In this document: piece by piece, positions 1-6,205 of the stretch
Numbering within the stretch: position 1 is the stretch's first letter
Layout: each line of letters starts with the position of its first letter
NCBI GenBank assembly: GCA_035604455.1
Contig: DATNIM010000039.1
Coordinates: 1-25,137, forward strand
Length of the DNA: 25,137 nt
Source: AG25 sp035604455
GTDB taxonomy: Bacteria; Gemmatimonadota; Gemmatimonadetes; Gemmatimonadales; GWC2-71-9
Reading direction: 5' to 3'
The notes under the pieces: generated by a model
Seen by the model: the letters and a program-made list of their open reading frames with translations, nothing else
Told to the model about the DNA's origin: nothing
Database searches by the model: none
Translations under genes and position numbers: made by a program

Positions 1-260
1 ATGTACAGCGTGAACCCGCGCGTCTGGTCCCCGGGGATTGCGCCGTAGGTGCGCGCGAGGTACGTCGTCACGCCCGCCACTCGTCGCGCGTCATCGGACA
101 GCGCGACGTCCTGGCCTGCAAACCCATCCAGCGTCTGTGGCACGACCTCCGCGAGCGGCCGGCGGAGGGGCAGGCGTTGTTGCGTGTTGACGCTCCGCGT
201 GAGCAAGATGCCAAGCGCCAGCAGCGCTGCCGGAGTCCAGCGACGCCCGGCCCCGTTCAC
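1..260 (-). CDS. epsI: EpsI-family exosortase-associated protein, N-terminal part (runs off window)
   Basis: The first 86 codons of a protein whose rest lies beyond position 1. It starts at GTG 260, sharing the four bases GTGA with the exosortase stop, which implies translational coupling. The N-terminus has a short basic stretch and one hydrophobic segment (about residues 8-18, LLALGILL), then a periplasmic-type region with a PLRRPLAEVVPQTLDGFAGQDV stretch and an R-x-Y-type ending (LARTYGAIPGD). This matches the start of EpsI proteins, which accompany exosortases in EPS/PEP-CTERM loci. The biochemical role of EpsI is not firmly known; it is thought to help exopolysaccharide production or protein sorting. 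The family call rests on position and pattern, as only about a third of a normal EpsI is visible. Confidence 0.72.
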   Translation of the reverse strand, partial: MNGAGRRWTPAALLALGILLTRSVNTQQRLPLRRPLAEVVPQTLDGFAGQDVALSDDARRVAGVTTYLARTYGAIPGDQTRGFTLY

Positions 261-1129
261 GGGATCCTCGCCTCAACGCGCGTGAGGCCCCACGCTGCGC
301 CGGCGAGCAGGACAAAGGCGACGAGGAAGATCACCCACCCCTCCGTGTAGTGCATGATGCCGTCTGCGAGTCCGGGGTCGACGTAGTACACGAAGAAGCC
401 CGCGACGAAAATGCGCACGCTGTTCAGGAGGAGCGCGATGGGAATGGCGAGGCCGGCGAGCAACAGCCGGGCCAACGGGGTCTTCAGCCACAATCCGCCC
501 GCAAGCACGCCGATCGCGACCAGAGCAGTGAGTGACCGTAGCCCGCTGCAGGCCTCCGTCACGAAGAGCGCACGGGTGGGTAGGTACAAGATGTTGCCTG
601 CGAGGCGCACGGGCACGTGCCGCCACCCCAGCAACCAAGCCCCAAGCTGCGACGCCTTGAGCTGAAGCGGGAGCGCGAGACCGCCGAGGACCACAGCAGG
701 GAGGGGAATCGAAAGCGCCAGGAGGGCTATCGGGAGCCACCATCGCTTCAGCTGCCCTATCCCTCGGGCGTAAATGACGATGCCTGCGGCCGCCACGAGA
801 ATGGAGGCGCGCATCGTAAACAACTCTTCGGCGACACCTGCCACGTACCGGAGCAGCACCGCGCCGGCGAGGACCACGACACCGAGCCCGACACGGGGTT
901 CAGCCGGCTCTAGCCCCGCGCGCCACCCGAGGTACAGGGCGAGCGGAAAGAGTAGCAAGCCGTGCTGGGCCTCGGGCATCTGCCACCAGTCGGTGGCTAG
1001 GGTGCGCATCGGCTCGCCGAAGAGGACTAAAAACGCGAGCCCCGCAGCGAGCCACGGGGCGACGACTTTCCAGTCTGCAGAGCGGATTGAGGCGATCGGC
1101 GAGACGGGCGTGATACTCACGCTCGTCAC
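257..1129 (-). CDS. xrtA: Exosortase (XrtA/EpsH-like transmembrane cysteine transpeptidase)
   Basis: Polytopic inner-membrane protein of 290 aa, the usual exosortase size. Nearly the whole length is hydrophobic, about eight membrane segments. The three residues expected at the active site are present: Cys194 in TEACSGLRSL, Arg239 in LLNSVRIFVAG and His260 in GIMHYTEGW. Exosortases cleave and sort proteins carrying a C-terminal PEP-CTERM-type signal to the cell surface, usually in exopolysaccharide producers. It starts at GTG 1129, one base after the TAA of the sugar transferase, and overlaps EpsI by four bases, so the three genes form one operon. No protein in the window ends with a PEP-CTERM signal, so its substrates are elsewhere. 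The exact exosortase subtype cannot be settled by eye. Confidence 0.93.
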   Translation of the reverse strand: MTSVSITPVSPIASIRSADWKVVAPWLAAGLAFLVLFGEPMRTLATDWWQMPEAQHGLLLFPLALYLGWRAGLEPAEPRVGLGVVVLAGAVLLRYVAGVAEELFTMRASILVAAAGIVIYARGIGQLKRWWLPIALLALSIPLPAVVLGGLALPLQLKASQLGAWLLGWRHVPVRLAGNILYLPTRALFVTEACSGLRSLTALVAIGVLAGGLWLKTPLARLLLAGLAIPIALLLNSVRIFVAGFFVYYVDPGLADGIMHYTEGWVIFLVAFVLLAGAAWGLTRVEARIP

Positions 1130-1130
1130 A

Positions 1131-1850
1131 TTACCACGCCCCCCGTCTGAAGACCACTACGGGCACGGTGCGCGCGAGGATCCGGAGGTCCTCGACCACC
1201 GAGTGGCGCCGCAGATACTCCAGGTCGTAGGCCACCTTCTGGCGCACGTTGTCGAGCGAGTCGTCGTAGCCCTGGTTCACCTGGGCCCAGCCCGTGATGC
1301 CCGGGCGCACGCGCTGGCGCGTCTGGTAGTTCGGAATCTGCTCGCGCAATTCGGTGAAGATCCGAGGCTGCTCGGGGCGCGGGCCCACGATGTTCATGTC
1401 CCCGCGCAGGACGTTCACGAGCTGCGGCAGTTCGTCGAGTCGGTACTTGCGCAGGATCCGCCCCACCGCGGTCACGCGCGGATCATCCGGTCTGGCCCAG
1501 ACCTGGGCCTCGCCTCGCGAGGGCGCCATCGTGCGGAACTTGAAAATCCGGAAGGGTCGGCCGCCGGCGTCCGTCTTGCGGCGTCCGTTACCGCCTGCGG
1601 TCACGGGATTGCGCACGTCGATCCCGATCCGCGTCTGCGTGTAGAAGAGCGGCCCCCGAGACGTCAGCTTGATGGCGACCGCGATCACGAGCATCAGGGG
1701 AGCTGCGAGAAGAAGGCCGAGCGCTGCCACCGCTACGTTCAGCGCTCGGCGCGCGCCCTCCCGAGCCCGGACAGAGGTCGGGGCGGGCAATCCCGCATCC
1801 TGCAGCCAAGTCGAAAGTTCGGCGAGCTCGTAGCCAGAGGCGTTGGCCAT
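1131..1850 (-). CDS. Polyprenyl-phosphate sugar-1-phosphate transferase (bacterial sugar transferase family)
   Basis: Initiating phosphoglycosyltransferase (239 aa) that moves a sugar-1-phosphate from a UDP-sugar onto undecaprenyl phosphate, the first membrane step of repeat-unit assembly. An N-terminal extension of about 35 aa precedes one membrane-associated hydrophobic segment (about 36-62, LNVAVAALGLLLAAPLMLVI). The catalytic core follows: FRIFKFRTM, then PDDPRVTAVGRILRKYRLDE with the Asp-Glu pair, LPQLVNVLRGDMNIVGPRPE, and RPGITGWAQVNQGY. It is the short, one-helix form (like the C-terminal half of WbaP/WcaJ), not the long five-helix form. It is first in the minus-strand operon with exosortase and EpsI, behind a predicted sigma-54 promoter at 1950-1965. 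Sugar specificity cannot be read from sequence; GlmS and WecB nearby suggest an N-acetylhexosamine. Confidence 0.93.
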   Translation of the reverse strand: MANASGYELAELSTWLQDAGLPAPTSVRAREGARRALNVAVAALGLLLAAPLMLVIAVAIKLTSRGPLFYTQTRIGIDVRNPVTAGGNGRRKTDAGGRPFRIFKFRTMAPSRGEAQVWARPDDPRVTAVGRILRKYRLDELPQLVNVLRGDMNIVGPRPEQPRIFTELREQIPNYQTRQRVRPGITGWAQVNQGYDDSLDNVRQKVAYDLEYLRRHSVVEDLRILARTVPVVVFRRGAW

Positions 1851-1949
1851 CGGAACCGTGTCTGGGCAAGGCCCATGCTGGCGGGAACCGCGGGGTGCTA
1901 ACAGCTAACTGATTCAGGGGATGCTACTTACGAGTCACGTCCTCGGGCG

Positions 1950-1965
1950 TGCAGCTTCAGTGCCA
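1950..1965 (-). promoter_or_regulatory. Predicted sigma-54 promoter of the sugar transferase-exosortase-EpsI operon
   Basis: Read on the minus strand the site is TGGCACTGAAGCTGCA: a perfect -24 TGGCAC, then the obligatory GG-N10-GC spacing and a -12 CTGCA. Transcription would begin near 1939, leaving a leader of about 90 nt before the ATG at 1850. The nearby regulator gene encodes a sigma-54 activator. A second site of the same form, TGGCA-N6-CTGCA, precedes that regulator (6112-6127). The -24 element lies inside a 12-base perfect palindrome (TGCCACGTGGCA, 1961-1972), which may be chance or a repressor site. Confidence 0.72.
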
Positions 1966-1976
1966 CGTGGCAGGCC

Positions 1977-2002
1977 TAGGCCCCTGTGGAAAGGCCGCTA
2001 CA
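1977..2002. promoter_or_regulatory. Imperfect dyad upstream of the sigma-54 promoter (possible activator site)
   Basis: On the plus strand TAGGCC and GGCCGCTACA form an inverted repeat with one bulged base, separated by ten bases. It is centred about 50 bp upstream of the predicted start of the 1950-1965 promoter. The right arm resembles the right arm GCCCTACA of the better dyad at 6157-6183, near the other sigma-54 promoter. Binding by the response regulator is inference only. Confidence 0.3.
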
Positions 2003-2087
2003 CCTGTGTTGCTCGCTGGGCCGGGGTAGCCATGTCGCCGGACTGTGACAGACCGGATCAACGTAGCCAGCGAGTCGCTAGGCCCGA

Positions 2088-3068
2088 TCAGGACCGACCA
2101 CCCCTCGGCACGAGTTCCTTCTGTTTCATCTGGTTTGCGAGGTAGGTCGCAGCGACGCTGTATCCAAGCGGGCTCGGGTGCCCGTCGTGCGGCAGCAGAT
2201 AGAGCTTCGTGGTCGGCAATCCGCTCTCTCGGAGCGGCGGAAGCAAGTTGACGGTCGGGACGCCGGCGGCCTCAGCCCTGGCGAGCACCCAGTCGACGCG
2301 TTCCGTCGTCTCACCCGACACCGTCCAATGCGACGGGTATGCAGCCAGGACGAGCGGGACACCGCGGGCCCGCAACAGGTCGCGGAGAGCGAGGAGAGCA
2401 TCCCGATATCGGTCTCGATAGGGCTCCCAGTCGCGCCAGGATGGCGCTGCGGCGCCTTGCCGCGTTGCCGACATCCGCAGCCCCAGGTTCCAGAGAGCTG
2501 TGCGTCGCAGCAGCGGATAAAGAAGGGATAGCGGAAACCGGGACTTCGCACCGCGGTTCTCCGCCAGACGGGCCCACATCGTGTTGTCTGTCCCGAGTCG
2601 GCCGAAGTCCTCCTCCGAGAACACCACCATCGCGAGGTCGAGCGCGAGCGGCAGGGCCCGCTCGAGCATGTGCGTCTCGTCGGTGATGGTCGAGCCGCCG
2701 AGGCCCCCGTTGATGACGCGGATGTTGACGCCCGAACGCGCCAGAACCCCCTCGAGCTGGGCAGGCAGCGTCTCCCCGTCGTCGACGAAGTCGCCGTAGG
2801 TGAACGAATCGCCGACGAGGATGACCCGGACCTCTCCATTGGCTGGCTGACGGGAAAGATCCGCGCCGCGGTAGCCCAAGTTGTTGATGCTCACCCGGTG
2901 TGGCAGGGCCGGCTCGCGGCGATCCACGAGCGTCTGGGAGGGTGCGAAGATCCCCGGGACTCGCTCGTACTGCTCCTGCGAGACGGTCACGACCGCGGCG
3001 ACGGGCGCCAAGTCCAAGGCTCGGAGGACAAGCTCGGCCGCCACGATCAGCGCGAGGGCGATGCACAC
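2088..3068 (-). CDS. SGNH/GDSL-type hydrolase-like protein, membrane-anchored
   Basis: The visible domain has the SGNH blocks: VILVGDSFTYGD with the nucleophile Ser (block I), VINGGLGGSTITDE with conserved Gly positions, and the C-terminal HDGHPSPLGY with the Asp/His pair (block V). Members of this class next to EPS genes often add or remove O-acyl groups on sugars, but the substrate here is unknown. The protein begins with a hydrophobic anchor, so the domain should be periplasmic. The start is uncertain. GTG 3068 is the first usual codon after the kinase stop, but it falls inside the anchor helix. CTG 3083 has an AAAGGA seven bases upstream, and the open frame continues into the kinase gene. 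A one-base indel near 3094-3096 would join a natural-looking N-terminus. It follows the kinase as third gene of the regulator operon. Confidence 0.78.
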   Translation of the reverse strand: MCIALALIVAAELVLRALDLAPVAAVVTVSQEQYERVPGIFAPSQTLVDRREPALPHRVSINNLGYRGADLSRQPANGEVRVILVGDSFTYGDFVDDGETLPAQLEGVLARSGVNIRVINGGLGGSTITDETHMLERALPLALDLAMVVFSEEDFGRLGTDNTMWARLAENRGAKSRFPLSLLYPLLRRTALWNLGLRMSATRQGAAAPSWRDWEPYRDRYRDALLALRDLLRARGVPLVLAAYPSHWTVSGETTERVDWVLARAEAAGVPTVNLLPPLRESGLPTTKLYLLPHDGHPSPLGYSVAATYLANQMKQKELVPRGGRS

Positions 3069-3213
3069 TACGAGAACAAGCAGCGGGCGGTCCTTTCGGT
3101 CGGCGTTGGAGCGACGTCCGGACGAACGACGCGCGGCATCGTGTCGATTACCGGGTTGGGCATGCCTGATGAGCGAGCACTCGGTGCCACGCCGCGCGTG
3201 TGCGCGGCCGGTC

Positions 3214-4347
3214 TTACATCGTGCCCGCGACCGGCAAGTGGACCTCAAAGAAGAACCGCGTACCCGAGCCAAGGTTGCTCTCCACCTTGAGCTCAGACCC
3301 AAGCGCGGTGACCAGTCGGCGGCAGATGGCCAAGCCAAGGCCGGTGCCCGAGAACGCGAACCCCATTCCCCGCTGAGCCCGGCGGAACGCGGTGAAGAGA
3401 TTGGTGAGGCCTTCGGGGGGGATCCCTCGGCCCGTGTCGCGCACGGAGAACTCGACCCGCGACTCATCTAGGGGGCGGCCGACGAGTTCGACGGATCCCT
3501 CCTCCGTGAACTTGAGCGCGTTCGTGGTCAGGTTCAGCAAGACTCGGCTGAGCGCGAGGGAGTGCCCCAGGCGGTGATCGGGCACCGGAGGCGACAGCGT
3601 CACGGTGAGCCGCTTCTCTTCCGCGAGCGGGTGCACAATATCGCTGACGGATTGGAAGATGTCGCTGACCGATAGCGGGGCGGGCTGCCGCTCGACCAGA
3701 CGCGATCCGCCGCGAGCGAGCTCGATGAGATCGCTCGTGAGAGTCGAGAGTCCGAACGCCGCGCCGTACACGAGGCCCAACTGTCGGTGCTGGAGCTCGT
3801 TCACGACGCCGCTCTGGCCGCGCTGCAGGGTCTCGGCCAGGAACAAGATCGACGTCAGCGGTGAGCGGAGATCGTGGGCGACCTCGACAAGCAGCTCGAG
3901 GGCTTCGGCGCTCGAGAGCTTCGCCGCGGCCTCCCCGAGCGTGCTTGGGGGCAGGGCCTCGCGGACGGCCTCCAGCGCTCGGAGCGTGGCGACGACGAGG
4001 GGGGGGTCGCCGGGATTTCCTCCGCCATCCAGGATTTCGGTTCGCAACCGATCGAGGATGAGCGAGCTGAGCGGGGTGGCGGCGGCGGCAGGCAGACTGG
4101 GTACGCGGCCGTTGCGTTGATCAAGGATTACCCGCGTGAGCACGATGATGGCATCGCGCTGCACGGTCTCTCCTAGCGTCTCCGTGGGGTCGTCCCGCCA
4201 CGCCAGCGTGACCCGCTCGGCCGCGGCACGCAACAGTGGGCAGGGGATAAGCGCAAATACCCCTGCCTCCCAGTCCCCCTGGGCCCCTCCCCGCGGGCGA
4301 CGGTTCCCGGGCGCCTGTCGCATGTCAGCGGGCTGGACTGGCGTCAT
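3214..4347 (-). CDS. Soluble histidine kinase, partner of the PrsR-like regulator
   Basis: Two-component sensor kinase of 377 aa. A 150-aa N-terminal region with no recognised domain and no membrane helix precedes a HisKA domain with phospho-acceptor His158 in VEVAHDLRSPLTSI. The ATPase domain follows, with the N box (LLNLTTNALKF, Asn272/Asn276), G1 DTGRGIP (304-310) and G2 GTGLGLA (334-340). All catalytic boxes are intact. The ATG at 4347 overlaps the TGA of the response regulator (ATGA), so the pair is translationally coupled and is very likely cognate. Known exosortase systems use PrsK, a membrane kinase with a GAF domain. This one lacks membrane segments, so it probably senses a cytoplasmic signal or partner through its unexplained N-terminus. 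Confidence 0.92.
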   Translation of the reverse strand: MTPVQPADMRQAPGNRRPRGGAQGDWEAGVFALIPCPLLRAAAERVTLAWRDDPTETLGETVQRDAIIVLTRVILDQRNGRVPSLPAAAATPLSSLILDRLRTEILDGGGNPGDPPLVVATLRALEAVREALPPSTLGEAAAKLSSAEALELLVEVAHDLRSPLTSILFLAETLQRGQSGVVNELQHRQLGLVYGAAFGLSTLTSDLIELARGGSRLVERQPAPLSVSDIFQSVSDIVHPLAEEKRLTVTLSPPVPDHRLGHSLALSRVLLNLTTNALKFTEEGSVELVGRPLDESRVEFSVRDTGRGIPPEGLTNLFTAFRRAQRGMGFAFSGTGLGLAICRRLVTALGSELKVESNLGSGTRFFFEVHLPVAGTM

Positions 4348-5903
4348 TCACGCTCTGGGGTGAGGCCTGCCGTCTCCCGTTGCAATCCGTGGCGCTCCAT
4401 GAGTCGGTACAAGGTCGTCCGATCAACTCCAGCGATGCGCGCTGCGCGCGACATGTTCCCGTTCGCATGCTTGACCAGCCACGCGACATAACGTCGTTCG
4501 AACTCGGCCACCAACCGGTCGCGAGCCGCATGGTACGTCTCCTCGCCCTCCCCGACGTCAGGAGTGAGTAACGGTTCCGCCACGGCCGAGGGCTGGGGGA
4601 CACCGTGATCGGCGTCGAGAAACGGGATGTCTGCGGGCCGGACGTCAGCCCCGGGTTCGAGTAGCACGACAGCGTGCTCGAACACGTTCTGGAGCTCCCG
4701 CACGTTGCCACGCCAGGGGTAGCTGCGGAGCGCGCGGAGCGCGGCCTCGGACAGATGAGGCGCGGGGGTCCCGTTGCCCCGATGCTTGGTCCAGTACTGC
4801 TGCAGGAAGTACTTCGCCAGCACTGGGATATCCTCGGGCCGCTCCCGCAGGGGCGGAATATAGATCGGCACCACGCGGAGGCGGTAATAGAGATCCTCGC
4901 GGAGAATCCCTTCCTTCACGGCCGTCTCAGGCTCGCGGTTCGTGGCGGCGACGAACCGCACGTTCACCACGGCGTCGCTGTGCTCGCTCCCGACCCGCCG
5001 CACCACTCCGTCCTGGATCACGCGGAGCAGTTTCGCCTGAATGGGCCGCGACATTTCGAGGAGCTCGTCGAGAAAGAGGGTGCCGCCGTTGGCCACCTCG
5101 AGCAGCCCGGGCTTGTCGCGCACCGCCCCGGTGAAGGCGCCCTTCACATGGCCGAACATCTCCGACTCAAGGAGCGGTTCGGGGAGCGCCGCGCAATTCA
5201 CCGGCACGAGCTGGCGGCTGCTCCGCCGGCTATGGTGGTGGATGAATTGAGCGAAGAGCTCCTTGCCCGTGCCGCTTTCGCCGGTGAGGAACACCGAGGC
5301 GTCCGTAGCGGCCACCTTGCGAGCGAGCTCAATCGCCTTCCGGAAGGCGGGGGAGATCCCCAGCACTGTCAGCTTCTCGCTGTTGCCGTGCTGGCGTTCG
5401 AGCTCCGTGCGCTGCTCGCGGCTCTCGCGGGCGATCTTGATCGTGTGCGCCGCGCGCCCCAGCAGGATGAGCAGATGTGTGGCGGAGAACGGCTTCGGCA
5501 AGTAGTCCCAGGCCCCTGCTCGCAGCGCCTCGACGCTCGAGCCCACGGTGGGGTTTCCCGTGATCACGATGACGATAGTGTCGCGGTTGGTCTGGAGGGC
5601 CGCCGCGAGAACGTCCATCCCGCTGACGGGCTGCATGTACAGATCGGCGAGGACGATGTCGAAGCGGCCGCGCTTGAGGAGGTCGATTGCCTCCTCGCCG
5701 CGCCCGCACGCCTCCACTTGATAGCCCTCGTGCTTGATGACCGAGAGACAGCTCTCTCGCAGCGAACGCTCGTCGTCCACCAGGAGCAGGCGGAGACTCG
5801 CCTTGTCCTCGGGACTGACGGCAAGCAACTCCGCGATGCCGTCTTTCTCGGACGCCGCAAGCTCCCCGGTGGAGCTCGGCGGTTGGGGCCCTGAAAGCCG
5901 CAT
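4344..5903 (-). CDS. prsR: Sigma-54-dependent response regulator (PrsR / PEP-CTERM-box type, NtrC family)
   Basis: A 519-aa transcription activator with three parts. The receiver (about 36-155) has acidic pair Asp43/Asp44, phospho-acceptor Asp87 in IVLADLYM and Lys137. The sigma-54 AAA+ domain (about 178-410) has Walker A GESGTGKE (208-215), the sigma-54-contacting GAFTGA loop (255-260) and Walker B GGTLFLDE (273-280). A Fis-type helix-turn-helix lies near 483-506 (NMSRAARIAGVDRTTLYRLM). ATG 5903 was chosen because GGGAGG sits seven bases upstream; the open frame extends 75 codons further without such a site. Regulators of this build adjoining exosortase genes form the PEP-CTERM-box family, which drives EPS and PEP-CTERM genes with RpoN. 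Predicted sigma-54 promoters precede its own gene and the sugar transferase operon. Confidence 0.93.
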   Translation of the reverse strand: MRLSGPQPPSSTGELAASEKDGIAELLAVSPEDKASLRLLLVDDERSLRESCLSVIKHEGYQVEACGRGEEAIDLLKRGRFDIVLADLYMQPVSGMDVLAAALQTNRDTIVIVITGNPTVGSSVEALRAGAWDYLPKPFSATHLLILLGRAAHTIKIARESREQRTELERQHGNSEKLTVLGISPAFRKAIELARKVAATDASVFLTGESGTGKELFAQFIHHHSRRSSRQLVPVNCAALPEPLLESEMFGHVKGAFTGAVRDKPGLLEVANGGTLFLDELLEMSRPIQAKLLRVIQDGVVRRVGSEHSDAVVNVRFVAATNREPETAVKEGILREDLYYRLRVVPIYIPPLRERPEDIPVLAKYFLQQYWTKHRGNGTPAPHLSEAALRALRSYPWRGNVRELQNVFEHAVVLLEPGADVRPADIPFLDADHGVPQPSAVAEPLLTPDVGEGEETYHAARDRLVAEFERRYVAWLVKHANGNMSRAARIAGVDRTTLYRLMERHGLQRETAGLTPERE

Positions 5904-6111
5904 GTCCAACCCTCCCACAATGACGCCCTCGCGGCAGGCGCGGAATTGGCGGGCGACTCTTGAACGGCATCGGGGAATCACGCGGGGCGGCGCGTGAGCC
6001 TCCGGTGCGGGCACTGCGCCTGGCTTCGGGAGCCGAAAGCGCAAGCGTTGTGCCGCCGCAACGCCCAAGTTCAAATGATGTCCATGTTGCACGGACGCAA
6101 CAGCGCGAATA

Positions 6112-6127
6112 TGCAGGAGTCTTGCCA
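6112..6127 (-). promoter_or_regulatory. Predicted sigma-54 promoter of the regulator-kinase-hydrolase operon
   Basis: On the minus strand the site reads TGGCAAGACTCCTGCA, with GG-N10-GC spacing exactly as required and the same TGGCA-N6-CTGCA form as the site at 1950-1965. The start would be near 6101, giving a leader of about 200 nt before ATG 5903. Autoregulation by the sigma-54 activator encoded downstream is the natural reading. Confidence 0.65.
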
Positions 6128-6141
6128 ATCGCGCAAACGCG

Positions 6142-6157
6142 CGGTATCGCCCTTGCT
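6142..6157 (+). promoter_or_regulatory. Possible sigma-54 promoter of the Wzz/BY-kinase gene
   Basis: The plus-strand sequence CGGTATCGCCCTTGCT keeps the GG-N10-GC spacing and a consensus TTGCT -12 element, but the -24 half is weak (CGGTAT against TGGCAC). The start would fall near 6168, 38 nt before ATG 6206. It faces away from the minus-strand site at 6112-6127 with 14 bp between them, so a single regulator could serve both directions. Confidence 0.4.
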
Positions 6158-6183
6158 GTAGGGCATTGTGCGCCTGCCCTACA
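6157..6183. promoter_or_regulatory. Perfect 8-11-8 inverted repeat between regulator and Wzz genes (operator/activator site candidate)
   Basis: TGTAGGGC and GCCCTACA are exact inverted copies separated by eleven bases. The dyad is centred at 6170, about 70 bp upstream of the predicted start of the regulator operon, a plausible activator position. It also covers the expected start of the possible Wzz promoter. A related imperfect dyad lies near the other sigma-54 promoter (1977-2002). As RNA it could also fold into a hairpin in the Wzz leader. Confidence 0.5.
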
Positions 6184-6205
6184 TCTGGGAGACTTCGTCC
6201 GTATC

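Noticed and set aside
1984..2047. Three CTGTG copies spaced 20 and 39 bases upstream of the sugar transferase promoter
   Set aside because: Five-base words recur by chance; surrounding bases are not conserved between copies.
4674..5894. 406-aa plus-strand open frame opposite the response regulator
   Set aside because: Antisense shadow of a well-supported gene; no domain and biased composition typical of high-GC reverse frames.
5960..6205. N-terminal extension of the Wzz/BY-kinase frame
   Set aside because: Overlaps the regulator coding start region and promoters; no protein-like features, and ATG 6206 opens a normal Wzz N-terminus.
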